From Caballeronia megalochromosomata (lineage in GTDB: Bacteria; Pseudomonadota; Gammaproteobacteria; Burkholderiales; Burkholderiaceae), in NCBI GenBank assembly GCA_001580565.1, contig LRBF01000229.1, forward strand, positions 124,001 through 188,000: a stretch of 64,000 nucleotides of DNA, written 5' to 3'. A program made the translations under genes and the position numbers. Shown here piece by piece: positions 45,433-53,887 of the stretch. Each line of letters starts with the position of its first letter. The first letter of the stretch is position 1. The notes beneath the pieces are model-generated. The model did not search any database. It saw nothing but the letters and a program-made list of their open reading frames with translations, and was not told the origin of the DNA.

Positions 45433-46158
45433 TTAACACTGCATGGACGATGCAAACGCGCGATGCGCGATATGTGCAATGAGCGGATAGTGATCGGAAG
45501 CGATGCGTGACAAGCGGGTGCGATGCACGTCGACACGCATGAGACGTTCGCCCGGATGCACCCAGATGCGATCGAGCGCGAAGAGCGGATAGCGCGTCGG
45601 AAAGGTGCGCAACGCGCGCGCGCGATGAAAGTGCGTGACGAGCCGCCGCAAGGTCCGGCCATAGACGAACCACTCGTTCAGATCGCCGAGCAGGATCACG
45701 GGCAGCGCGGGCGTATCGAAGTTTTGCAACACTTGCTCCACTTGTGCACGCCTTTCGCTCGATGCAAGACCGAGATGCGTCGCGACCACACGCCATAGTT
45801 CGCCGCCGCAATCGATGTCGGCATCGAGCGCGCCGCGTGGCTCGCGGCTTCTGAACGACAGATCGAGCGTGCGCACCGCGCGCACCGGATAGCGTGTGAG
45901 CACCGCATTGCCGTAACGGCGCTCGGGCGTGTCGAGCGTCGGGCCCGCGACCGCATGCAGGTTCGTCATGCGTTGCAGCATGTCGAGCACGTCGGGCGAG
46001 CCGCTGCCGCCGAGCGGCACTTCCTGCAGCGCGAAGATGTCCGCGTCGATCTCGGCGAGCACTTCGCCGATGCGCTCCGGCGCGAACTTGCCGTCGATGC
46101 CTATCGCGCCATGCAGGTTGTATGTCGCGATGCGCAGCTCTCCACGCGTCAACGTCAT
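45433..46158 (-). CDS. Endonuclease/exonuclease/phosphatase family protein
   Basis: A 241-residue EEP-fold protein. ATYNLHGAIGIDGKF near residue 11, the metal-binding FALQEVPLGG, the VVATHLGLASSERRAQ segment, LLGDLNEW near residue 165 and IASDHYPLIAHI (the final Asp-His) give the full catalytic set. It may act on lipid phosphates or nucleic acids. Its ATG overlaps the stop of the phospholipase D gene (ATGA), so the two act together. The very long open frame reaching to 49920 on this strand is not coding upstream of this start. Confidence 0.85.
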   Translation of the reverse strand: MTLTRGELRIATYNLHGAIGIDGKFAPERIGEVLAEIDADIFALQEVPLGGSGSPDVLDMLQRMTNLHAVAGPTLDTPERRYGNAVLTRYPVRAVRTLDLSFRSREPRGALDADIDCGGELWRVVATHLGLASSERRAQVEQVLQNFDTPALPVILLGDLNEWFVYGRTLRRLVTHFHRARALRTFPTRYPLFALDRIWVHPGERLMRVDVHRTRLSRIASDHYPLIAHIAHRAFASSMQC

Positions 46159-48443
46159 GAGTTGACCTCGTCGGGACGCGCGTTTCTCGACGACGCATCG
46201 CGCGGCATCGTGCCGCTCTCGCGCAATGCGCTCGCGCGCCGGGCCTCGTCGCTTGCGCGCGGCTTGTCGGCGTCGCCCGGTGCGCCTTCGTGCGCGTCGC
46301 GACGATCCGCGCGGCCGAGAAAGCGCTGCAGCAGCAGCGAGACGCCGATCAACGCCGTGCCGATGCCGATCAGCACCGCGAACGAGCCGATCGTCGGCCG
46401 ATGCAGCGAAGCGACGAGCTGATGCGCGAACGCGACCGTCAGAAAGATGCCGGGGCCCATGCCGAGCATCGTGCCGATCATGAAGTCGCGCATGCGGATA
46501 TGCGATGCGCCCGCGACGAGATTGACGATCGAAAACGGCGCGACCGGCAGAAGCCGCAACACGACGACCGCGACGATGCCGCGCTTCGCGACGCGCTCGG
46601 ACAGCCGGTTCACGCGCGCGCCCGCGAGCTTGCGCACGGCATCGCGGCCGAGCCAGTTGCCGAGCGAATACGAAATGGCGGCCGCGGTCATGGTCCCGAA
46701 GAAGGCGTACACGCCGCCCCATGACGCGCCGAAGACGATGCCCGTCGTCGCGATCAGCAGCGTGATCGGCACCGCGATGACCGCCGCCACGACGTAACAA
46801 AGAACGATCAGGAGCGGCGCGAGCGGCAGTGCGTCGATATGGCGCGTCGCGCTCGTGAGCGACTTCAGGTTGGCGTAATCGCCGAGCGGCGTCCAATGCC
46901 ACAGGCCCGCGATCACCACGATCATCAGCGCGAGCATGCCGAGCAGCGCGAAGCGTCCGATGAGCGGGCGCGTCCTTTCCGCGGGCACGAACTGATCGAC
47001 GAGTTCGTCGGCGGCGATCGGCGTTTCGGGATCGATCAGCGCTTCGGGCGGAATCAGTTGATCGAGTTCCGTCGATACTTGCGGATCGAGCGGCACCAGC
47101 GTGCGATGCGCGTCGCGCTCGCGCAGCAGCGCCTGAATCGCAGCGTTCATGCCGCCTCGCGCGTCGCGCTCGCGCACGACATCCGCGATCGCGCAGCCGA
47201 GATGCTCCGCGAGCAGCGTGTCGCGCATCGTCGCAATCGCGCGGCGGATGCGCGCGTCGGCGCCCGCGTCGATCGAGACATTGCATTCGCTGTCGAGCAC
47301 CATCGAGCGATTGTTCAGGTTGGCCGAGCCGACGATCAGCAGTGCATCGTCGACGATCATCAGCTTGCTGTGCACGTTGACGATCTCGTCGCCGAGATTC
47401 GGCACGCTCGGGCACAGCAGTCGGTAACGGCCGTGCGTGTCGGCGCTTTTCAGGAGCGTGTTGAGACGCGCGCGCAGCACGCCCATCGTCACTTCCTGCA
47501 GCCAGCCGCTCTGATTGCGCGGCACGACGATGGCGAGATCGGGGCCGTCCTCGCGCGCGAGCGAGTCGGCGAGCGCGGCGCCGACCGCGCCCGACGTGAA
47601 ATACTGGTTCTCGATATAGATGCTGCGCCGCGCCCGCGCGATCGCGTCGAGATACTGCGTGCGAATCTGCTGCACAGGCTCGCGGCCGGTATACGCGGGC
47701 TCGGTGAGCGAGATGGCGATATCGACATCTTCGAGATCGACGCGTCGCGAAGGCGGCCACGGGTCCTGTTCGAGCGGCGCGCGATGTGCGCGGATCGCGA
47801 GCCGCCGGTCGCATGCGCGCGCCCAACGTTCGCGTGCGAGCAGACCGATTTCGCGCGCGGCGTCGCCGTCGAACATCGTGTGGACGTCGTGAAACGGCTG
47901 ATACGCCGCGCCGTTCGCATCGCGGCGCAGCGGCTCGTCGGGCGCGTGCGCGGTCGTATCCCAGCGCGAGCGCGTGAGATCGAGACCGCCGACGAACGCG
48001 AGGCGATCGTCGATCACGACGATCTTCTGATGCTGCGAGCCGCCGAGCGGATGCCTGCTGTCCATCTCGAACGCGATGCGCCGGTTCGTGCGCCAGCCCA
48101 TCTTGTAGACCGGCAGCCATTCGCGCTCGAACGCGTAGAGCATCGCGAAATCCCACGCGAGGATGTAGATGCGCAGGCGCCGCTTGTCGCCGGTGAGCGC
48201 GTGGAGAAAATCGCCGAGCGCTTCGGGATAGCCATCGCTTGCACCTTCGGGCGTGAGCTTCATGCGGCTGTCGATGTCCCAGCCGAGGATGAACACGGTG
48301 CGTTGCGCGCGCGTGAGCGCCTCGCGCAGCACGCGGAAATAATCCGCGCCATCGATGAGCAGGCTGAAGCGCCCGGCGTGACGCACGCTCGCGCAATTGC
48401 GTCCTGGCTGGAAAAACGGCTCGTCGTCGTTTGCGTGGCTCAT
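46155..48443 (-). CDS. Phospholipase D-family protein fused to a VTT (DedA-like) domain
   Basis: A 762-residue fusion. Two HKD motifs are present: HQKIVVIDDRLAFVGGLDLT near residue 138, and HSKLMIVDDALLIVGSANLNNRS near residue 360, as in cardiolipin synthase. Residues 520-720 form a TVP38/VTT membrane domain (LLIATTGIVFGASWGGVYAFFGT; RLLPVAPFSIVNLVAGAS). The protein likely makes or remodels phospholipids at the inner membrane. The ATG at 48443 has GAGAGG upstream. It forms an operon with the EEP gene. Confidence 0.88.
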   Translation of the reverse strand: MSHANDDEPFFQPGRNCASVRHAGRFSLLIDGADYFRVLREALTRAQRTVFILGWDIDSRMKLTPEGASDGYPEALGDFLHALTGDKRRLRIYILAWDFAMLYAFEREWLPVYKMGWRTNRRIAFEMDSRHPLGGSQHQKIVVIDDRLAFVGGLDLTRSRWDTTAHAPDEPLRRDANGAAYQPFHDVHTMFDGDAAREIGLLARERWARACDRRLAIRAHRAPLEQDPWPPSRRVDLEDVDIAISLTEPAYTGREPVQQIRTQYLDAIARARRSIYIENQYFTSGAVGAALADSLAREDGPDLAIVVPRNQSGWLQEVTMGVLRARLNTLLKSADTHGRYRLLCPSVPNLGDEIVNVHSKLMIVDDALLIVGSANLNNRSMVLDSECNVSIDAGADARIRRAIATMRDTLLAEHLGCAIADVVRERDARGGMNAAIQALLRERDAHRTLVPLDPQVSTELDQLIPPEALIDPETPIAADELVDQFVPAERTRPLIGRFALLGMLALMIVVIAGLWHWTPLGDYANLKSLTSATRHIDALPLAPLLIVLCYVVAAVIAVPITLLIATTGIVFGASWGGVYAFFGTMTAAAISYSLGNWLGRDAVRKLAGARVNRLSERVAKRGIVAVVVLRLLPVAPFSIVNLVAGASHIRMRDFMIGTMLGMGPGIFLTVAFAHQLVASLHRPTIGSFAVLIGIGTALIGVSLLLQRFLGRADRRDAHEGAPGDADKPRASDEARRASALRESGTMPRDASSRNARPDEVNS

Positions 48444-48558
48444 GTGCCTCTCGACAGCACTCCGTGGCGAAATAACTTTCGTTTTGCAAGCCCCATGCCC
48501 GCCGCGCCGCGCGGTGATACGCTTCGTTGCATTTGCCGATTCCGGAGCGACCTGCGCG

Positions 48559-49893
48559 ATGAACGACAACGAAGTCAACAATCAGGACGATGAGGACGAC
48601 GAGCACGCAGGACTCGTCGCGCTCGCGGCGGCATCGGTCGTCGTGGGCGCGGCGACGGGCGCGATCGGCGTGCTCTTTCGCTTCGCGCTCGAACGCGGCG
48701 ACGCATGGCGCAATGCGTTCGTCGCGTGGGCGCATGCGGGACACGATTGGGCGATCGTGCTCGTCGTGCTCGCGGCGACGGTGGCCGCCGCGCTCGCCGC
48801 GTGGCTCGTCGCGCGCTTCGCGCCGATGGCGAGCGGCAGCGGCATTCCGCATGTCGAAGCGGTGCTGCATGGCGCCTTGCCGCCCGCGCCGCTCGTGCTC
48901 ATTCCGATCAAGTTCGTGGGCGGCGTGCTCGCCATCGGCGCGGGGCTCGCGCTCGGCCGCGAAGGCCCGACGGTGCAGATGGGCGCATCGATCGCGCATG
49001 CCATCGGCACGTTCTTCAGGCGCAACGTGGGCGATTGCCGCGTGCTCCTCGCGGCCGGCGCGGGCGCGGGGCTTGCGACCGCGTTCAACGCGCCGATCGC
49101 GGGCGCCGTGTTCGTGCTCGAAGAACTGATGCGGCGCTTCGATACGCGCACGGCGGTCGCGGCGCTCGGCGCATCGGCGAGCGCGATCGCAATGGCGCGT
49201 CTGCTGCACGGCGACCTGCCCGACTTTCACGTCCCGGCGCAACCGTTTCCCGGCTTCGAGATGACCGGCGCGCATCTCCTGCTCGGCGCCTTGCTGGGGC
49301 TCCTGGGTGCGGCGTATAGCCGCCTGATCGTCTGGACGCTCGAGGCGGGAGAACGGATCGCGCCGTCCGGGTCGGTGAAGCTCGCGACGGCGCGCGCGGC
49401 GGCGGTCGGCGCGGCGGTCGGCCTGCTCGCCTGGTTCGCGCCCGACCTCGCCGGCGGCGGCGATGCGCTCACCGAGCACGCGCTCCTCGGCACCGGCACG
49501 CTTGCAGGCGTGATGGCGATGTTCGCATTGCGCTTCCTGCTCGGGCCGGTATCGTACGCGGCGGGCGCGCCCGGCGGCATCTTCGCGCCGATGCTCGCGC
49601 TCGGCGCGCAGACGGGCCTCGTGTTCGGCCGCGTGTGTCTCGACTGGTTCCCCGGCATGGCGCCCGCCAGCGGCGACACGACCACGTTCGCGGTGGTCGG
49701 CATGGCGGCGTTCTTCGTCGCAGTGGTGCGCGCGCCGGTCACGGGCATCGTGCTCGTCACCGAGATGACGGCGAGCTTCACCCTGCTCCTGCCGATGCTC
49801 ACCGCCTGCTTCACCGCGATGGTCGTGCCCATGCTCCTGCGCGTGCCGCCGATCTACGATTCGCTCGGCAATCGGGCGGCGAAGCAACGCTGA
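48559..49893 (+). CDS. ClC-family chloride channel/transporter
   Basis: A 444-residue ClC protein with about 12 membrane segments. The selectivity motifs are GSGIPHVEA near residue 94, GREGPTVQMG near residue 134 and GGIFAPMLALG near residue 340. It lacks the cytosolic CBS domains seen in some members. It is close to ClcB-type proteins; whether it is a channel or H+/Cl- exchanger is unclear. It is divergent from the phospholipase gene. Confidence 0.88.
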   Translation: MNDNEVNNQDDEDDEHAGLVALAAASVVVGAATGAIGVLFRFALERGDAWRNAFVAWAHAGHDWAIVLVVLAATVAAALAAWLVARFAPMASGSGIPHVEAVLHGALPPAPLVLIPIKFVGGVLAIGAGLALGREGPTVQMGASIAHAIGTFFRRNVGDCRVLLAAGAGAGLATAFNAPIAGAVFVLEELMRRFDTRTAVAALGASASAIAMARLLHGDLPDFHVPAQPFPGFEMTGAHLLLGALLGLLGAAYSRLIVWTLEAGERIAPSGSVKLATARAAAVGAAVGLLAWFAPDLAGGGDALTEHALLGTGTLAGVMAMFALRFLLGPVSYAAGAPGGIFAPMLALGAQTGLVFGRVCLDWFPGMAPASGDTTTFAVVGMAAFFVAVVRAPVTGIVLVTEMTASFTLLLPMLTACFTAMVVPMLLRVPPIYDSLGNRAAKQR

Positions 49894-50007
49894 GTGCACG
49901 TTCTGCGTGCGCCGGGCCATTGCGGTAGTCTCGTCGATGAACGTTCGTTGCGCCGCGCTTCACGCACGAAGCGCGGCGCCCACCGGCTTCATCCACGAGG
50001 ACAGGCA

Positions 50008-51036
50008 ATGGAATATCGACATCTCGGTGCTTCGGGCTTCAAGGTTCCCGTATTGAGCTTCGGCACCGGCACCTTCGGCGGCAAGGGCGAATTCTTTCAG
50101 GCATGGGGCGAGACCGACGTGAGCGAAGCGCGCAAGCTCGTCGACATCTGTCTCGATGCCGGCGTCACAATGTTCGACACCGCCGACATCTATTCGCGCG
50201 GCTCATCGGAATCGATACTCGGCGAAGCGCTGAAGGGCCGGCGCGACAAGGTCATCGTCTCGACCAAGGCCACGTTCCGCTTCGACGAGGACGACCCGAA
50301 CGCCGTCGGTTCGTCGCGTTTTCATCTCATCCAGGCCGTGAATGCGGCGCTTGAGCGACTGCAGACGGATTACATCGACATCTTCCAGCTACATGCCTTC
50401 GATGCGAAAACCCCCGTCGAAGAAACGCTTTCCACACTCGATGATCTCGTGCGCGCAGGCAAGATCCGCTATACGGGCGTGTCGAATTTTTCGGGCTGGC
50501 ATCTGCAGAAATCGCTCGATGTGGCGGACCGCTACGGCTATCCGCGCTACGTCGCCAATCAGACCTACTACTCGCTCATCGGACGCGATTACGAATGGGA
50601 GCTGATGCCGCTCGGGCTCGATCAGGGCGTCGGCGCGATCGTGTGGAGCCCGCTCGGCTGGGGACGCCTCACCGGCAAGATCCGCCGCGGCCAGCCGCTG
50701 CCCGCGACGAGCCGCCTGCACAAAACCGCCGACATGGGCCCGCCGGTGCCCGAGGAGTATCTGTATCGCGTCGTCGATGCGCTCGACGCCATCGCCGAGC
50801 AAACCGGCAAGACCGTGCCGCAGATCGCGCTCAACTGGCTGCTGCAGCGACCGACCGTGGCGACCGTGCTCATCGGCGCGCGCAACGAAGAACAACTGCG
50901 CCAGAACCTCGGCGCGGTGGGCTGGAACCTCACTCCAGAGCAGGTGAAGACGCTCGATGAAGCCAGCGCTGTGCGCCCGGCGTATCCGTACTGGCATCAG
51001 CAAGGATTCGCGGAACGCAACCCGTTCCCGGTTTGA
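50008..51036 (+). CDS. Aldo/keto reductase
   Basis: A 342-residue NADPH-dependent aldo/keto reductase of the YajO/YghZ-like group. It starts MEYRHLGASGFKVPVLSFGTGTFGG, and catalytic residues lie in FDTADIYSRG (Asp and Tyr), ATFRF (Lys region, VSTKATF) and QLHAFD (His). The ending VATVLIGARNEEQL is the NADP-binding part. The substrate is unknown. It stands alone with a fair ribosome site. Confidence 0.87.
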   Translation: MEYRHLGASGFKVPVLSFGTGTFGGKGEFFQAWGETDVSEARKLVDICLDAGVTMFDTADIYSRGSSESILGEALKGRRDKVIVSTKATFRFDEDDPNAVGSSRFHLIQAVNAALERLQTDYIDIFQLHAFDAKTPVEETLSTLDDLVRAGKIRYTGVSNFSGWHLQKSLDVADRYGYPRYVANQTYYSLIGRDYEWELMPLGLDQGVGAIVWSPLGWGRLTGKIRRGQPLPATSRLHKTADMGPPVPEEYLYRVVDALDAIAEQTGKTVPQIALNWLLQRPTVATVLIGARNEEQLRQNLGAVGWNLTPEQVKTLDEASAVRPAYPYWHQQGFAERNPFPV

Positions 51037-51082
51037 TGTAAGCAGACACGCGTGGCGGTCCGGACCGCCACGCGTCGCATCC

Positions 51083-51124
51083 GTACCGGAAACCCTCTGA
51101 CAATCTGTACCGGTACTGTACCGG
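51083..51124. promoter_or_regulatory. Repeated GTACCGG elements, probable operator before the LysE gene
   Basis: GTACCGG occurs at 51083, 51107 and 51118; the last two are 11 bases (one helix turn) apart. The middle copy is part of the perfect palindrome GTACCGGTAC (51107-51116). It sits about 60 bases before the LysE start, where a MocR/GntR or similar regulator could bind. Confidence 0.6.
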
Positions 51125-51178
51125 AAAGCTCCCGTACACTTGGCGCTCATCGAGTCTGACCTCAACTGAGTGCGCCCC

Positions 51179-51793
51179 ATGCCCACCGAACTCCTGAACG
51201 CCTTGCCCGCCGCCGCACTGTTCGCGCTGGTGACGACGATCACGCCCGGCCCCAACAACACGATGCTGCTCGCCTCGGGCGTCAACTTCGGCCTGAAGCG
51301 CACGGTGCCGCACGTGCTCGGTATCAGCGCGGGCATGGCAATCCTGATGCTCGCGGTCGGCCTCGGACTCGCACAGGCGTTCGAGCGCCTGCCGTGGCTC
51401 TATACCGTGCTGGAAGCGGCGAGCGTCGCGTATCTGCTGTATCTGGCATGGAAGATCGGCACATCGTCGTCGGTGCAGATGCGCGATGGCCAGGGCCGCC
51501 CGATGCGCTTTCACGAAGCGATCGCGTTCCAGTGGATCAATCCCAAAGCGTGGATGATGGTGCTCACCGCGGCGACGACCATCCATCTGCATGCGAGCCT
51601 CTCGCTGAACGCGGCGCTGATGGCGCTCGTGCTGGTCGTGATCGGGCTGCCGTGCATCACGATGTGGGCCGCGTTCGGCATGTCGCTGCGGCGTTTTCTC
51701 GCGAACCCGCGCTGGCTGCGCATCTTCAACATTACGATGGCCGCGTTGCTCGTTTTGTCGCTGTATCCGATCGTCGCCCATTTTTTTGCTTGA
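51179..51793 (+). CDS. LysE family amino-acid exporter
   Basis: A 204-residue RhtB/LysE-type exporter with six helices. The signature TTITPGPNNTMLLASGVNFGLKRT near residue 20 is typical, as is FQWINPKAWMMVL near residue 120. It probably exports an amino acid or derivative. Regulation by the GTACCGG repeats just upstream is likely. Confidence 0.85.
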   Translation: MPTELLNALPAAALFALVTTITPGPNNTMLLASGVNFGLKRTVPHVLGISAGMAILMLAVGLGLAQAFERLPWLYTVLEAASVAYLLYLAWKIGTSSSVQMRDGQGRPMRFHEAIAFQWINPKAWMMVLTAATTIHLHASLSLNAALMALVLVVIGLPCITMWAAFGMSLRRFLANPRWLRIFNITMAALLVLSLYPIVAHFFA

Positions 51794-52089
51794 GCCTGTG
51801 ACAATGCGCGCCGATGAAAAGCGCGCGCCCTCTTTGCCTCGACGCTCCGTCCGGTGCATACTGACCTTACGCGCCGGCACGCAAAATCTGCCGTCCCGCT
51901 TGCAAGATTGGGACTGCGTTTCTTTCTCGCCAGCACAGTCTGTCCACCTTACCGCCTGAACGGTCCACAAGTGATCCTTAAGCGATCCTTTAAGGCGGCG
52001 TTTTCAGCCCGGCGCGTACATGCCTTGCTAGTCCGTTGGTTCGCGCCGAATCGTCGGCGCGGCTTTGAAATCTGTTCAAGGAGTACGCC

Positions 52090-52257
52090 ATGTCTGGAGC
52101 CAATCGCCCATCCGGTCCCGCCACGCGCAAATCCCTCGACCTAGCCGATCAGATCGAACGCGATGAACTGGAGAACAACCTGCCGGATGCGCTCAACGGC
52201 GTCGACGACGAAGACGACGACGATGATTCCGACTCCGATCGCACACTAGGCCGTTAG
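52090..52257 (+). CDS. Small acidic protein, unknown function
   Basis: A 55-residue protein (MSGANRPSGPATRKS, then LADQIERDELENNLPDAL) ending in an aspartate-rich run (VDDEDDDDDSDSDR). It is too short for most automatic gene finding, but AAGGAG at 52078-52083 lies six bases before the ATG and a strong terminator follows. The upstream 295 bases hold its leader. The function is unknown; a charged, disordered tail suggests a binding role. Confidence 0.72.
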   Translation: MSGANRPSGPATRKSLDLADQIERDELENNLPDALNGVDDEDDDDDSDSDRTLGR

Positions 52258-52300
52258 CCTCGACAGCCGGGCCCATCGCGCCGATGAAGGCGCGATCCGC

Positions 52301-52335
52301 AACGCCGCAATGGTCTCCATCGTTGCGGCGTTTTT
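52301..52335 (+). terminator. Terminator after the small acidic protein gene
   Basis: A perfect stem AACGCCGCAA/TTGCGGCGTT with a 12-base loop is followed by five T, 43 bases after the stop codon. Confidence 0.9.
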
Positions 52336-52471
52336 GCATCGTGGACCTGATCCGATGCGCTGGGCACGCCCGTTGCTTTGAACGGTGCGCAGCAGGAACC
52401 TGATGAGCGAAAGCGGCGGCATCGACCCGCCTGCCAATCAACCGATCCACCGATCTCCACGGGAGGGCTTC

Positions 52472-52633
52472 ATGCTCCGTTACGCTGTCATCTTCTTCAT
52501 CATCGCGATCATCGCGGCCGTCTTCGGCTTCGGCGGGATCGCAACGGGCGCGGCGGAAATCGCCAAGATCCTGTTCTTCATTTTCATCGTGATCTTTCTG
52601 GCGACATTGTTGCTGGGCGTGTTCAGACGATGA
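52472..52633 (+). CDS. DUF1328/YtjA-family small membrane protein
   Basis: A 53-residue protein with two hydrophobic helices: MLRYAVIFFIIAIIAAVFGFGG and AKILFFIFIVIFLATLLLG, ending VFRR. This is the full length of the DUF1328 (YtjA) family, found in many stress-induced loci. GGGAGGG lies just upstream of the ATG. A hairpin follows at 52664-52699. Confidence 0.88.
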   Translation: MLRYAVIFFIIAIIAAVFGFGGIATGAAEIAKILFFIFIVIFLATLLLGVFRR

Positions 52634-52663
52634 CGTCGTGCGCGCAGTGAGCGTGATGAAACG

Positions 52664-52699
52664 AAACGCGCGGACTTCACCGAAGACCGCGCGTTTTTT
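52664..52699 (+). terminator. Terminator between the DUF1328 gene and wspR
   Basis: AAACGCGCGG and CCGCGCGTTT form a perfect 10-bp stem with a 13-base loop, then TTT. It can serve the plus-strand DUF1328 gene; the minus side has a shorter T run for wspR. Confidence 0.85.
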
Positions 52700-52723
52700 G
52701 CATGCTTCGAAGCGCGAAGCAAG

Positions 52724-53842
52724 TTACGTAATGATCACCCGATTCTTCCCGTCGCGTTTCGCCCGATAAAGCGCGAGGTCCGCCGCTTCCACGAGTTGCT
52801 TCAACGCATCGTCGTGCGTCGCCATCTGCGTTGCGCCGCCGATGCTGATCGTCACGCGTCCGCTCGACGAACCCGTGTGCGGGACATCGAGCGCCTCCAC
52901 CGCGATGCGTATCTTCTCCCCGAGCAGGCGCAAGCCCGGCGCCGACGACGACAGCAGCACCACCGCGAATTCCTCGCCGCCGAAGCGCGCAGCCAGATCG
53001 GTCGGGCTATTGAGGCTCGTCTCGATCGTATGCGCGACGAGCTTCAGCACGTCGTCTCCGGCAACGTGCCCATACGTGTCGTTGTACGACTTGAAGTTAT
53101 CGACATCGATCATCAGAAAGCCGATGGCCGCATGCTCGCGCGCTGCGCGCCGCCATTCGGCATTCAGATAGTCATCGAGACGGCGACGATTCGACAAGCC
53201 CGTGAGTCCATCCGAATTCGTCAGCCGCTGCAACTCCAGATTCGTTTCGAGCAGCTTCTGCTGCGACTGACGCAGCGCGCGATACGCCTCGTCGCGCTGC
53301 AACAGGTTCTGATATGAACGCGAGTGATAGCGCACGCGCGCGACGAGCTCGATCGTATCGGGCAGCTTCACGAGGTAATCGTTCGCGCCCGCCGCGAACG
53401 CCGCGCTCTTGATGCGCGGCTCTTCCTTCGTCGAGAGCACGATGATCGGGATATCGCGCGTCGCGGGATGCTCGCGGTACTGACGCACGAGCGTCAGGCC
53501 ATCGACGCCGGGCATCACGAGGTCCTGCAGAATCACGGTGGGCCGCGTTTCCTGCGCGGTGCGCAGCGCCTCTTCCGGATTGGCGCAGTAGTGCAGATCG
53601 ACGTTCGCCTCGTCCGCGAGCGCACGGCGCAGCGCTTCCGCGATGATCGCCTGATCGTCCACGAGCAGGACCATCACCGGCAACTCGGCCGCGGGCGGCG
53701 CGTTCAGTGCGGCTGCCAGCAGCTCGGACACGGCGCGCTCGTCTGCCATCGCTCGCGAGCCCGCGCGCTCGATGCTCGCCGCCGCTGCCGCCGCGGCTCG
53801 TCTCGCGCGCTCGGCCAGCGGATCGGGATGAGGAAGTTTCAT
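52724..53842 (-). CDS. wspR: Diguanylate cyclase response regulator WspR
   Basis: A 372-residue response regulator that makes c-di-GMP when phosphorylated by WspE. The receiver domain at residues 55-175 has the phospho-aspartate in VILQDLVMPGVDG and the lysine in VLSTKEE. The GGDEF domain at residues 205-370 has the active-site motif ARFGGEEFAVVLL. The residue at the arginine of the RxxD inhibitory I-site, five residues before the motif, is serine (SPTD). It is the last gene of the wsp operon. Confidence 0.92.
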   Translation of the reverse strand: MKLPHPDPLAERARRAAAAAAASIERAGSRAMADERAVSELLAAALNAPPAAELPVMVLLVDDQAIIAEALRRALADEANVDLHYCANPEEALRTAQETRPTVILQDLVMPGVDGLTLVRQYREHPATRDIPIIVLSTKEEPRIKSAAFAAGANDYLVKLPDTIELVARVRYHSRSYQNLLQRDEAYRALRQSQQKLLETNLELQRLTNSDGLTGLSNRRRLDDYLNAEWRRAAREHAAIGFLMIDVDNFKSYNDTYGHVAGDDVLKLVAHTIETSLNSPTDLAARFGGEEFAVVLLSSSAPGLRLLGEKIRIAVEALDVPHTGSSSGRVTISIGGATQMATHDDALKQLVEAADLALYRAKRDGKNRVIIT

Positions 53843-53887
53843 GAACGGGTCCTTTCTTGAGTGCGTATCTGTGGGTTCGTTGCGATG

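Noticed and set aside
46159..49920. Minus-strand open frame of nearly 1500 codons reaching from the EEP gene to 49920
   Set aside because: Its upstream part lies antisense or out of frame to the PLD-VTT and ClC genes and is arginine/alanine-rich noise; only the last 241 codons match a protein family.
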